Assembly: GCA_032718475.1 (NCBI GenBank)
Contig: JAUCBJ010006900.1
Location: 62,001-126,000 of the forward strand
Direction: 5' to 3'
Source of the DNA: Nemertoderma westbladi
Taxonomy: Eukaryota > Xenacoelomorpha > Nemertodermatida > Nemertodermatidae
DNA length: 64,000 bases
Position 1 is the first letter of the stretch; each line of letters opens with the position of its first letter. The notes under the pieces were generated by a model. The model saw nothing but the letters and a program-made list of their open reading frames with translations, was not told where the DNA came from and made no database searches. The position numbers and the translations under genes were made by a program. Below, piece by piece: positions 22,539 to 33,349 of the stretch.

Positions 22539-24480
22539 CTAATTGGATTGTTTACTATAGTTACTATTCTCGTAGCGCGATGGGGGCCTGAATGCCGTCC
22601 CAGACCTGGAGGTGTAGGGTTCTTCTGGCATCGAGACCGAGCCCTCTGGTGTTGGTTGGCTGTGGTCTGCGACTGGCGGGGTGGTGGTTGGGTGCCCCAC
22701 AATGTGTGCCCAAGTTGGTCGCGGTGGGGCTGGTGAGGTCGGCATTGTGCTTACGGGTAACGGTGGCTGTGGCGTCGGAGTGGGTTGTTGCGGTGGATGG
22801 CCGCTGGGGGGCGCTGCAAAATCCCGGACCCGGTGGAGGACGCGGTTGCTCTGGACGGTACGACCGCTTTCTTGGCGCACGAGATAATCATGGTTGGGGA
22901 GGACTTCCACCACGGTGCCATAGCCTGTCCAACGCTTGGTCGCTGGGTCCTGAATGAGGGCTGGTTGGCCAATGGAGAGCGCGCGTAGGGGGCGTGTGTG
23001 GCAGTCGTAGTGTCGTAGTCAGCGATTTCGCCAAGCTCCCGAAAAGTGCGGTGCCATTTTGGGTCGAACGATGAGAAGTGGGTGGGGAGGGCCTCGCGGA
23101 TGTTCCTCCCATACAGGAGTTCCGCTGGGGACCGGCCGCCATAATATGGTGTATTCCGGAATGCGAGGACGCCCTGTGTGATGCCGTCAGAGTCATGGTT
23201 AGCGCCCCGGATAATTTTCTTCATGGCCTTCACGGCCGCCTCCGCTCGTCCGTTTGTACGAGGTAGGTGGGGGCTGGATGGCTCCAGACGTACTCCCCAG
23301 CGCTGGAGGAACTGGCGCACTGCATCTGATATGAGTTGCGGGCTGCCATCTGGGTGTAGGATGGTTGGAACGGCGGTGGCGAGGAAGAGACGTTTGGAGG
23401 CAGGGAATAATTGCCCCCGATGTGGTGTCCGCACCGAGGCGAAATAGTGTGGCCAGCCTGTGTACTCGTCCGTGCAGACGAGGTAGTTCACGGCGGCCAC
23501 TATGCAGAGGTCCACGTGGACGCGCTGGAACGGCCGGGTGGTGTCTGGGTTGTGTTGCAGTGGCTCGGGGGCATGGGATTTGAGGACTGTCTGACACGAC
23601 TGGCAGCGTTCGACAGCCTGTTTCACATCATTTGCGATGGTTGGCCACCAGACTGCCCGGTTGGCCCGTTCCCGAGTTTTGTTAAGGCCTTGGTGCGAGG
23701 AATGGAGTTGGCTGAGTGTATTGGCCCGCATCTCAGTTGGTATGTATAGTTGGGGACCACACAGTATGAGCCCATCTTGGGCCATCAGGTCGCACCTGAA
23801 CTGGTAATAGGGGCAGACCCAGTCGTTAGTGACGTCGTGTTTTGACGTGGGCCAGCCCTCGGTGATGGTGGCGAGGAGGGCGCAGTATGTCGGGTCGCGT
23901 TGTCCCGCCTCACGGATTTCCTGGAGACAAGCATCCCGGGAGTCGAGGGTTGGGATTGCGCCGGTGGCTGCGTTTATCATGTATTCACGGTCCGTGTCGT
24001 CTTCCTGGGTCAGGATTAAGTCGGTGGGGACGGGGGGGTGAATTGCAGCCTGGGAGAAGGAGTCAGCAACCACGTGTTTAGCTCCCTTCTGGTGTCGGGC
24101 GGTGAAGGAGAACCGTGATAAAGCCATTTTGAGTTTTAATAACCGGTCATTCGTGACTTGATCCAATCGTCGCTCGTTTAGAATCGGTATCAGGGGGCTG
24201 CAGTTGGTCACGAGATCGAAATGACGGAGGCCGTTGAGAAAGTAGCGGCACTTATGGGCCGCCCAGACCACCCTGAGGGCCTCCAGCTCAGCCATCCCGG
24301 ACCAGTTGGCCTCGTGTTTGGCGAGGGTCTGGGAGCCGCACTGGACCGTTAGCCAGCGGTTCGTGGCCGAATCCCACTGCTGGAGGAGGAAACCGAGTCC
24401 ATTGAGACAGGAGGCGTCGGTGAGCAGCTCGGTTCTGCGGTCCGGCTGGAAACCAGACAAGTAGTGGGGGGGCAGACAGC
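22539..24480 (-). CDS. Ty3/gypsy-like RNase H and integrase, C-terminus frameshifted
   Basis: The main frame is 24460-22751. RNase H begins with LLTDASCLNGLGFLL and continues through ELEALRVVWAAHKCRYFL. The integrase zinc site is LHSSHQG...CQSC. The core has VDLC, HPDGSPQLISD and NGRAEAAVKAMKK for D, D and E. Near 22985 the good frame changes: the C-terminal VVEVLPNHDYLVRQESGR segment continues in the frame ending at 22539, followed by a Pro-rich tail. No chromodomain seen. A stop/frame break at about 24500 separates it from RT. Confidence 0.78.
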
Positions 24481-24527
24481 ATGGACCGGGTAGCCTCGAA
24501 TGCCGCCAGGTGTTCGGGGAGCTACAA

Positions 24528-25950
24528 TCAAGCTGTGCGGCTTGAGTTCAACCTACGTAGTGGTTCCACGAGGCGGGTGATCTCGGCTGTGGAGTTGCCC
24601 AACTGTTGGGCTAGGCCGAGGAACGACTGGAGTTGGTGTCGGTTCTTGGGGACCAGGAATTGGCGGAAGTCCTCGGTGAGGTCTGGGTCGATGCGGTATT
24701 GCCCTTTGGAGACGTTATATCCACCGAATTTAACCTGTGGAAGGCAGAACTGCACCTTCTTCGGGTTTATGGATATATCGGCCTCATCGCAGGCAGCCAG
24801 GACTTTGGCTACCGCCTCGTTGTGTTCCTCCGCCGTTTCTGTGTAAATTATAATGTCCTCCACGATGCGGCCGATGTTAGGAACCCCCCGGAGTGCCTGG
24901 GCCATGCGGGCATTAAAAACATCCGAGCTGCCGTGCCAGCACATGGGCATGCAGCAGTAGCGGTAGCGGCCTCGCGGTGTGACGAATGTTGTAAGACCCT
25001 GACTCCGGGGGTCCAAGTTGACCTGGTGGAACCCTTTTAATCCATCTACAATGGTGAATACACCGGCAGTGGGTGGGATCCACGAAATGACGTGGAACGG
25101 GGATGGGGAGAAGTAGGTTGGGCGGACGGTGTTCAGGTTGAGTTCCCTGAGGTCGACGGTAATTCGGACCGATTCGCCGTCTTTTTTACGGGTTATAACC
25201 ATGGGGCTCAGCCAGTCGCTGGGGCAGTTTTCGTCATTGGCTGGTTCTAGAATCCCCATGGTCACCTGTTCGTCCAGTTCCCTGTTGAAGGCCTCCTCCA
25301 GGTTCGCTGGGATGGCCCTATTGGCGTATGAGTTTTTAGGTTTCGCGCCCGGAGTGAGTTTGATAGTAATGTCCCCACCCTTTATCACCCTGCAGACACC
25401 CGATAGGGGGCGCGGGAAGCGGGTTTCCAGGGCCCGCCAAGCTATAGCACGGTCTCCAGTAGGTGTGGTAATTGTAGCTTTGGATGGGGTAGGAAGCTCT
25501 GTCGGTGGCGGTGTGGTGGGGCCTGTGGAGGACACCATGGCAGGGGAAGCCGGCGACCCGCCTCTAAGGATTGGGCTCCTAAGAATCCCTAGGGTAAAGC
25601 AGGACTTGCAGGACAGGAGTGGCTGCTGGAGTCCCTCCAGCACCCAGATGTCGGTTGTACAGACGGTGTGGAGGTCATGGCACTGGATCGTAGCGGTGAA
25701 CAGTCCCTTGAATTCCCATCCAGTCCGGCTGCCATTGGTGAGTTTCGGGGCTTGTGGATTGGGGAAGGGTTTGCGGAGGTTTCCGATCTGGCCACCAAAC
25801 ATGGTGAATATCCAGAACGGAATAGCCGAGATGTTGGCCCCAGAGTCTGGGAGAAACTGGAGTTCTGGAATTCCAAATGCCGGGTTCTTGTAGACTTGGC
25901 CGCCCAGGGTGACGGTCTCTAGTGACTCGAGTTGTTCGGTTGATGAAACA
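24528..25950 (-). CDS. Ty3/gypsy-like protease and reverse transcriptase
   Basis: Minus-strand frame open from about 25950 to 24528. The retropepsin motif is DSGANISAIP (about 25843-25814). RT follows, with DWLSPMVITRKKDG, VRITVDLRELN, FTIVDGLKGFHQ and NPKKVQFC near the thumb. The usual YVDD box reads IVED at about 24868-24857, so the first catalytic Asp is Glu and the Tyr is Ile. The sequence aligns otherwise without gaps, so this is probably an inactivating change. Confidence 0.8.
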
Positions 25951-25959
25951 ACCGGGGTG

Positions 25960-26900
25960 TTCTCGAGTTCAGTTCCAATCTAGGACCGACCAGACTTCGG
26001 CGTTCTTGGTTGCGGTGTGGTCCTCCATGTAGCATGGCACGCATGGTGCCGGGGGTGCGGCCGCTGCGTGGGCCTGTGGGGGGCGGGGTCCGGGACACAT
26101 CATGTCGTAGTGTCCGACCAGTTTACAGTGGCGGCACCGCGCGTCCGTACCCGGGCAACGTTGGCCCGGTCCGTGTGGGGGATAGCCGCATTTGGTGCAG
26201 GTCGGGCCAGGCCCGCTGGGATAGCATTGGAGCGTGGTCTCCAGTTCCCTTTCCGTCGTTTATCTGACCTTGCCTCCGCCTTAGCTGCCGTAGGTGCCGG
26301 TGTGGAGGAGAAGGAGAGTGACGATGCATCCTTCCGCGTGGTCCACACGGTTTGGGCGAGGTTGAGGGCATCAATGATCGAACTTCCTGCAGGGAGCCGG
26401 AGTAGGTGCTCAGTAACCTCTTTATCACCGAAGTCGGCTATAAATTTGGTCGAGCAGTCTATCGTTGCGATGGGCATCCAGAGTCGGGTGTGCCTCGAAT
26501 CCGCATTTTGAAGCGATATCCCGGAGGTTAACCAGGAATGTCTCCGGAGTTTCCTCAAGTAGGCGGGATCGGCGCGCCAGTTCCTGCCGGTGGACGCATT
26601 TATTGGTCCCGCCGTTGATATGGACGCTGAGATGTTGGATGATAACATCGGTGTCTGCATTGTCGATGGCGGACAGGCCCAAACCCTTGACGACTGCGTT
26701 CGTTGCGCGGGAGAAGGCGGTGGTCAGAGTTGCCCGCTGTTTGCGGTTTGTTGCTGCTAGAAGAGCTGCCGATACGGTTGGGTCCGGTGGATCGGCCGAG
26801 TCTGTGACGCGCAAGTTTCCAAGTCCAGAGGTGACGAGGAATGCATCCCACTCGTCTCGCCACAGCTCCCAGGTGGAGCGTTCCGATTCCAGGTCTATTG
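25960..26900 (-). pseudogene. Ty3/gypsy-like Gag, frameshifted
   Basis: Open pieces at 26814-26425 and 26660-26100 in different frames together cover a Gag: a helical capsid-like segment (FLVNLRDIASKCGF) followed by DKEVTEHLLRL. In a further frame at about 26170-26100 there is a nucleocapsid with CTKCGYPPH...C and a canonical CRHCKLVGHYDMMC (CX2CX4HX4C). At least two frame changes separate these, so Gag is not translatable as one product here. Confidence 0.7.
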
Positions 26901-27132
26901 GGGGTGGCTAGTTTCGTAGAATGAAGGAGAATGGGTCGCGGTTGTCATTTGCTCTTGCCATACTGCCATATCCAATGTCAAACATCCGTATCACGGTATC
27001 AGCAGATAGTTTATTACGATATTAATTACAGATATATTTATTAAGGTAATAAAGTGCGTTAGCAATTGCAGAGTTGTGAGTTAGGCCGAGTACAAAGTGC
27101 AGTACTGCATGGGCAAGTAGGTAAGTACTGAA

Positions 27133-27241
27133 ACTATGTAATGATGCAACGGTTCCACCAGTCAAACCTAACCAGACTGCCGTCAAACCGGTAGCCGGCC
27201 TATATATTCAGATCAGTCTAATACACGCTACGCGTATATCA
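27133..27241 (-). repeat. Candidate 5' LTR of the Ty3/gypsy-like element
   Basis: Partner of 22333-22445, at the gag side. No clear tRNA primer-binding site was recognised just inside it (minus-strand direction from 27132). Confidence 0.65.
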
Positions 27242-27246
27242 CACAA

Positions 27247-27928
27247 CCACCATTTCATCATAAATGGTAACTTTGTTCTCTGAGAAAAGATCTTTCAAAT
27301 GAACCCAAAACGAACTCCGTACAATCACTAGAACTGGAGATTATACATTTTGAATATCTCTGATGATTGATAAGTCTATTCCGTGTAATCCTGCATAGAC
27401 CGCAGAGTCGCTTATTCGAGTCCCGTCTACATTCCAGAGACTTGAAGTTGTCTTATAAACTGACTAGTAGGTCCAATAATCATAAAAAAAATACTTTTTC
27501 ACTTAAAATTTTGTGCTTCTTACTAGTGCAGGAACCACTGAGCACAGAAATTTGCATGCAGAAATTGAATGCAAACCCCAAATATCATCGCATTTACCGA
27601 TATCGCGATATATCGCAGCCAGTATCTTATACCTAAGCAAGATATGGGAAAACGGTTTCCATATTTGGATTCATTATGTTCTGAAAACTACAATCGAATC
27701 AGCATTCCTGCAAACTACATATTCCAGCTTATATAATTAAATTAATGAATGAAGCATTATAGTAAAATACTATTATAAATAATTATTATTAAAATTAGGA
27801 AAAATTAAAATTATTTTAATTTAATCTTAGGCATCAGTTGATTTTAATGAAAATTGAAATCCAAATTATTATTTATAGTAACAGTGTGTTGGCAAGCTGT
27901 ATTTTTCGAGGTGTTTGTGGGGCGAGCC
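27247..27928. other. Intergenic AT-rich DNA
   Basis: No gene or repeat structure recognised. Short open stretches at 27367-27740 have no domain-like features. Confidence 0.5.
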
Positions 27929-28113
27929 ACGAAGTTGGCGGAGCCTTAGCGAATTGACACTGTTAGGGGGTGGGTCAATTTACACGAAGTTGGCGGAGCC
28001 TTAGCGAATTGACACTGTTAGGGGGTGGGTCAATTTATGCAAATAGTTGTCGTCGTCGTCGTTGTCGTTGTCGTCGTCGTCGTCGTCGTTGTCGTCGTCG
28101 TCGTCGTCGTCGT
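27929..28113 (+). repeat. 54 bp tandem duplication followed by CGT trinucleotide tract
   Basis: CACGAAGTTGGCGGAGCC... starts at 27929 and again at 27983 (exact 54 bp unit). A (GTC)n-type microsatellite follows at about 28046-28113. The same GTCGTCGT word ends each 315 bp unit downstream, suggesting the microsatellite expanded from the unit's junction. Confidence 0.85.
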
Positions 28114-29055
28114 TACGATTTTGACATGCTAATAACTTTGTCGGATTTAAAGCTGCCAAGTTGAAAATTTGTAGGTATCAATATGAGCAAAAGTTGAGAT
28201 TTTTGAGAGACTTTCAGACACCATCAGTGCAATGGTCTCCCGCTAGAAGGCCACATGTCTAAACATTAAATGCCCTCCCATTTCTTTGCTTTTAATCCGT
28301 TTAAGCTGAAACTTGGCAGATATGTATTAGACCATTAGCTGTGACTTTCAAAGGAGGCGAATCTATCTGCAGTTCTCCAGTCTGCCGCTAGAGGGCCAAA
28401 GGTCTGAAAGTGAAATCGTTGTCGTCGTTACGATTTTGACATGCTAATAACTTTGTCGGATTTAAAGCTGCCAAGTTGAAAATTTGTAGGTATCAATATG
28501 AGCTAAAGTTGAGATTTTTGAGAGACTTTCAGACACCATCAGTGCAATGGTCTCCCGCTAGAGGGCCACATGTCTAAACATTAAATGCCCTCCCATTTCT
28601 TTGCTTTTAATCCGTTTAAGCTGAAACTTGGCAGATATGTATTAGACCATTAGCTGTGACTTTCAAAGGAGGCGAATCCATCTGCAGTTCTCCAGTCTGC
28701 CGCTAGAGGGCCAAAGGTCTGAAAGTGAAATCGTTGTCGTCGTTACGATTTTGACATGCTAATAACTTTGTCGGATTTAAAGCTGCCAAGTTGAAAATTT
28801 GTAGGTATCAATATGAGCTAAAGTTGAGATTTTTGAGAGACTTTCAGACACCATCAGTGCAATGGTCTCCCGCTAGAGGGCCACATGTCTAAACATTAAA
28901 TGCCCTCCCATTTCTTTGCTTTTAATCCGTTTAAGCTGAAACTTGGCAGATATGTATTAGACCATTAGCTGTGACTTTCAAAGGAGGCGAATCCATCTGC
29001 AGTTCTCCAGTCTGCCGCTAGAGGGCCAAATGTCTGAAAGTGAAATCGTTGTCGT
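28111..29055 (+). repeat. Three tandem 315 bp units
   Basis: Units begin CGTTACGATTTTGACATG at 28111, 28426 and 28741, exactly 315 bp apart, with only a few substitutions between them (for example GCAAAAG/GCTAAAG). Each has two CGCTAGAGGGCC-like words and a closing GAAATCGTTGTCGT. A fourth, strongly diverged copy starts at 29056. No coding potential. High identity implies recent unequal exchange. Confidence 0.92.
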
Positions 29056-29480
29056 CGTTATGATATTGACATGCTTATAACTTTGTCGAATTTAAAGCTG
29101 CCAAGTTGAAAATTTGTTTTTTTGAAAATCAGTTCAACAGTCACCCGCGCTATAGGACTACTTTATGCCTGAAAGTGAATAGATTCTCCCGTCTCATTGA
29201 TTTTAATCAGTTTAAGCTGAATCTTGCCATATATTCTGGACCACATGCTGCGTCTTTGTGGGGGGGGGGGGGGGGGGGGAGATTTAATCGGTCTGCCGCT
29301 ATACGACGGAATTTCTGAAAGTGAGATCCGTCTCTCATTTCGTTATCTGTTATTCAAGATGAAACTTGGCCGATGTACGTATGTACTATTCATCCATAGG
29401 CTGTGTCTTTGTGGGGCTGGAGACCCTAATCCATCTTCAGTTCTCACTATACCGCTAGAGTCAGAAATGTCTGAATAGAA
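29056..29480 (+). repeat. Diverged fourth copy of the 315 bp repeat with G homopolymer
   Basis: Begins TTATGATATTGACATGCTTATAAC in register with the 315 bp units and then diverges. A run of about 18 G lies at about 29262-29279. A second partial repeat at about 29330-29475 keeps AAGATGAAACTTGGC and CCGCTAGAGTC. Confidence 0.7.
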
Positions 29481-29604
29481 ATGAAAGAGGTAAAAAGTGA
29501 TTAGGCGAAATCTGCTTAAAATTTGCTAATACAGTAATACTTTCGAATTAGTACTTAAATTAAATTTAAGTCACGTGCTGCGCGAAGGCCCCACTTCGTG
29601 TTAT

Positions 29605-29905
29605 TATATATTTATTATAGGAAGGGATCTAGGGGTCTTAACCTCGAATGATAAGTTTATTTTACCGAAAATAACTTATCTTTTATTGGCGCAATTGTAG
29701 GACTAATCCCATCACATGCGTACTTTTTAACCGGGTAGTGTACAAATTACGCGATTCCTAAATTTGTACACTACCCGGTTAAAAAGTACGCATGTGATGG
29801 GGTTAGTCCTACAATTGCGCCTATAAAAGATAAGTTATTTTCGGTAAAATATACTTATCATTCGAGGTTAAGACCCCTAGATCCCTTCCTATATTAAATA
29901 TATAA
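29605..29905. mobile_element. Near-perfect palindrome, hairpin MITE-like, about 300 bp
   Basis: The left arm (29605-29748) and right arm (29761-29905) are reverse complements with only a few mismatches, for example AGGAAGGGATCTAGGGG against CCCCTAGATCCCTTCCT. The spacer is 12 bp. AT-rich ends. It resembles a foldback MITE; no target duplication could be fixed in the AT-rich flanks. Confidence 0.85.
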
Positions 29906-29915
29906 ATTATTATTT

Positions 29916-30072
29916 ATTACATGGGAAACAAATAAGAACTTTTTGTCATTATTCTCGAGGCATTTTATTTACCGAGCGTCAGCGAGGTTAATAAAGGGTC
30001 GAGAGAATATTGAAAAAATGTGAAAATGTGAAAATGAAAAACTGTTCTACGTTTTTTTCCCATGTAATACGT
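29916..30072. repeat. Imperfect inverted repeat
   Basis: ATTACATGGGAAA at the left pairs with TTTTCCCATGTAAT at the right. The inner parts TTCTCGAG/CGAGAGAA also pair with gaps. It lies directly against the larger palindrome and may be a second degraded hairpin element. Confidence 0.6.
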
Positions 30073-30480
30073 AATTTTATTCTTAAATCGGTATTTTTTT
30101 GTTGCTCAATTCTTTAATAAAACATAGCGAATTACTGCAGTACAGTAGTGTTACTAATTAAATTGAACTTCAGTATTTTACTATATTGCTTCCATATAGT
30201 TACTGCGATTCAAATTATTGTACTCTTCAACTCTCGATGTTGCCTTACTCAATGTTACAATACCTAAATTAGTAGCTAGAGTGTTTAATTAATCATTGTG
30301 GCCGTGATGGTTCATGGTTAATATACACTACCCTTTCATTGTAGCGAGTGGTTAAAGACGGCCAAGTACGGTAGGGTTGAGCACAGTAGAGCATATGATG
30401 GTATTGACAGATGGGAGGCCATGAGGAGGTAAATTGCGGATATACAAGGTATCAGATAGTATTTCCAGGTCTATCTTTTA
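30073..30480. other. Intergenic DNA, nothing recognised
   Basis: AT-rich unique-looking sequence with no open frame of note. Confidence 0.5.
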
Positions 30481-30481
30481 C

Positions 30482-30600
30482 CTGAGCCGCTAGCTGAATT
30501 GTTAGAGCGTCAGACTTCCAACTCGGAGGTCACCAGTTCGATCCCAGCTGGACGTCATTGCCGACTTTGCTAAAGCTGTGCCCAAAAAAATTATAATAAT
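30482..30600 (+). repeat. tRNA-derived SINE head
   Basis: TAGCTGAATTGTTAGAGCG resembles a pol III A box, and 31 bases later CCAGTTCGATCCCAGCTGG holds a B box (TTCGATCCC). The intervening part is tRNA-like (CAGACTTCCAACTC), but the anticodon stem does not pair well. A poly(A)-like AAAAAAATTATAATAAT follows at about 30585. The unrelated downstream sequence up to about 30870 may be the SINE body. Confidence 0.65.
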
Positions 30601-30869
30601 ATGAAACCACTCATTCACCCATAACACCAATAATAGCAATATAATGTCACCTAACAACCAACGAGGGCAATATACATTGCCAGCCACAAGGATAGATGAG
30701 AGGCTATAGGCCATCTCAGGGGGACGAAGGGAGCTAGCACGTGGGTAAAAAGGGAAAAGGGAGTGCCAAGGGAAGAAGGGATAGGTTAGCCAATGGTGGG
30801 GCAGAACACCATCGAATTGGGATGCATCCATTGGCCAGGCCACACAGCAAGCACCAATATTCCATGTGT

Positions 30870-31360
30870 TAGTAATATAACCATTGCATTTATTACCTGT
30901 TGTTCAGTTGGTTTTTTGTAGAGTGTGGAAGCAAGAGTGTTTAGACCGTCGTCAATAACCGTGCTATTATTGTATTCTGACATTACGAACAACTGCCACT
31001 AAAACTCAGTTATTCTTTCGGCCTCCGGCCTTTCAAACTCAGATACCACAAGCCTTTCAGCAGCCAGCGGACGCAGCGACGCGTACTACCTAAAAGTAAA
31101 ACACACCGGTCGGGATTCCCTCGCCAACTCCCGTCACAGATCCCGTCACAGATCCTGTCACAAAATCAATGCAATCCTATGATGAACTTTTTTCCCTAGG
31201 GAAAAAAAAGTGCAACTATTTCACCCGATTTTGAACTAAATTCGAGCGAAAAAGTAACAATTTAAAAATAAAATATTTTTTTTTAATTTTGGGGCTATGA
31301 AATATTTTTATGAGTATATCCAATACAACAAATATGGTTAAAACACTTACAGTTACAGAT
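30870..31360. other. Intergenic DNA, nothing recognised
   Basis: No supportable gene; a purine run CCTAGGGAAAAAAAAG lies at about 31195. Confidence 0.45.
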
Positions 31361-31920
31361 ATAATGAGTAGTATAGGTTTGCTCCTCTCGGCGACAGTTA
31401 GACCACACTGACACCCATTGGGTGTCATATGACACCCTATTATCACCCATAGGGTGTCATTGGGTGTCATTGGCGCCAGACTGTCTGGGTGACTACCTCC
31501 CAATTAGGCTAATTAGACCCTAATTGATAGGTGGCATCAATTAATTACAACAATTAAACCCTAATAGGTGTCTTACGACTCCTAATTAGGGTATAATTGA
31601 TTATCCTAATTAATCAGACTGATTAGCGCCCTGACACACAATGGGTCATCAGTGTTGTCTAACTGTCGCCGAGAGGAGCAAAGGGTGTCATAAGTGACAC
31701 CGCGGCTCTTTTATTTATTAATACCTATTTATTTATATTTAATTTTAATTAATTATTTGTATTTTATTTTACTTTATTTATTTGTATTTAATTTTAAATT
31801 AATTATTCATTTGTACTTTATTTTAAATTAATTAATTGTAATACTTTTACTTTATACATTGATTTCTTAGCCATACTTAGCCATAGGGTATACAGCTCCC
31901 TTACTGGTAACTAATTACTA
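31360..31920 (+). mobile_element. Solitary copy of the foldback terminal module
   Basis: AGTAGTATAGG...CTCGGCGACAG parallels the foldback terminus AGTAGTAGGG...CTCGGCGACAG. The 287 bp inverted-repeat unit at 31387-31673 is followed by the same GGGTGTCATAAGTGACACCGCGGCTC and AT-rich block. Similarity ends near TACTGGTAACTA (about 31915). It lacks the rest of the arm, so it is either a truncated foldback end or a separate small element later captured by the foldback. Confidence 0.75.
31387..31673. repeat. About 280 bp MITE-like unit with CTCGGCGACAG termini (copy D)
   Basis: Starts CTCGGCGACAGTTAGAC and ends GTCTAACTGTCGCCGAG, a perfect 17 bp terminal inverted repeat. The interior is rich in GACACCC/GGGTGTC words. 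Other copies are at 51514-51788, 54397-54672 and 59023-59297. Confidence 0.85.
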
Positions 31921-32003
31921 TTATCTATATCCAGACAGCTTTATCGTTGACCTTTGACCCCCAATTAGCTTTAACCAAGCAACAGCTTATTAATAATAGT
32001 TGT

Positions 32004-33188
32004 TGTAAAGGCTTTTGCGGATCTAGCTAGTCATTTTCCCCGCAAAGTACTCTGTAGGTGTTTTAGCGGACATAAAAAGCCGTTTTCTTACTGTGTAGGT
32101 GTTTTAGTGGACATAAATAGCCATTTTTCTGTATCTGTACTTTAGCGGACATAACAAGCCATTTTATGCCGCAATGCGCCAAAATACTCTTAATACAGTG
32201 TAGTTCAGATGACGACATCTATCAGCTGATATGTCGATGTGGAGCTTTTTGGCTTTCTTTGTTCGGCTCACTCGACCAATCAGAGCGATTTTCATTTTAT
32301 CTTGTACAGAAGCCTACGGAAGATCGCGCAATGCATTATGGTCTTTGTTTACCTTTTTTCCTGAGCCCAGAACATCGGCTTTGGAATTATTCTGTGTTTC
32401 AGACTTTAGCCAAACATTAGAACGGCTTTGATCATAGAAACGTATAACTGTTATCAAATTCCCATACATACGAATCATATCATACTATACATACCTTTCA
32501 CCGCATTATTTTACTGCTATTTACTGTCGGTTATTAATTGTTATCAGTTGATGGATATGTTGTTATATTTGGAGAATATCGATAAATAATCATAAAACCC
32601 CAATCTTCTTGATATACTGAAGGTTAGAGAGACCGGTTACATATAGCAATTGCGACTTACATTATAGTGGTTTTGGAGTGAATTGAATGCTATTTCATAG
32701 ACCCTACATGTGTCGGTTGCTATTCTCCTTATATATGATCAAATTTAGTGAAGGTCGGCAGATCAGTGTGCAGCAGTGTGCGGTAGTGTGCATGAGTGTG
32801 ACAGATAACAAAGCATTTCCTAAAGAATGCGCTTTATACGAAAATCAATAGCCATCCCGTTGTGTTTAGTGTAAGTCATAACTCTGTTTACATACTTAGA
32901 GCGCCACGTCCTAAAGGAACTGTTAATATTTCCCGAAAGTGAATAATATTTGTCAGAGATATTATAGTAACGAGTCAATCGAATAATACAGTAAGTCTAC
33001 ACCGCAATAAGGTCAGAGCATCCGAATCCAGTCTCCCTTAACCGTAGGTGAATGGTCGCGCATAGGCTGGCTTCGGCTAATGTAACTTTATGTGTATCAA
33101 ATACTTGTTATAGGCTAAAGTCGATTTATAACCTAGAAGACACCTAAAATTGGCAGGTTAAACTGCTAAAGGTCTAAAAGCGCGAACA
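32004..33188 (+). repeat. LTR-like unit, copy 2 (partner at 14401-15592), solo
   Basis: TGTAAAGGCTTTT start and AAAAGCGCGAACA end, collinear with the other copy. No retroelement coding sequence adjoins it, so it looks like a solo LTR. Repeats of GTGTTTTAG(C/T)GGACATAA at about 32055-32155 are internal to it. No clear target duplication. Confidence 0.6.
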
Positions 33189-33349
33189 ATAACAGTTATT
33201 CTTTCTTTATTGCAACGTAGGCAATAAAGGCAAAAGTACCGGTCGACCGGTAACCAGTAGGCCTAACTACCTAACCACCTGAACCGGTACTTACAGCAGT
33301 ACAGGTACTAGTATTATTTCAATTGTGATATATTGTATATTGTAGGCTG
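33189..33349. other. Short spacer between LTR-like unit and A2
   Basis: Contains ACCGGTCGACCGGT, a perfect 14 bp palindrome at about 33239, and nothing else recognised. Confidence 0.4.

Larger units (their letters stand above)
22333..27241 (-). mobile_element. Ty3/gypsy-like LTR retrotransposon with very short terminal repeats
   Basis: Direct repeats of about 110 bp at 22333-22445 and 27133-27241 (blocks CTATGTAATGATGCAACGG and CGCTACGCGTATATCA) bracket a minus-strand gag-protease-RT-RNase H-integrase set. CACAA at 22328-22332 and 27242-27246 is a candidate 5 bp target duplication. Internal order, with protease before RT and RNase H before integrase, is Ty3/gypsy. The two repeats differ at about three positions, so the insertion is fairly young. 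Yet Gag and the integrase C-terminus are frameshifted and the RT active site is altered. Length about 4.9 kb. Confidence 0.8.

Noticed and set aside
22785-23749. Several plus-strand ORFs opposite the Ty3/gypsy integrase
   Set aside because: The minus strand has clear integrase motifs; the plus frames are GC-rich shadows.
30482-30557. Functional tRNA gene
   Set aside because: A and B boxes are present but the anticodon and acceptor stems do not pair; a SINE head fits better.
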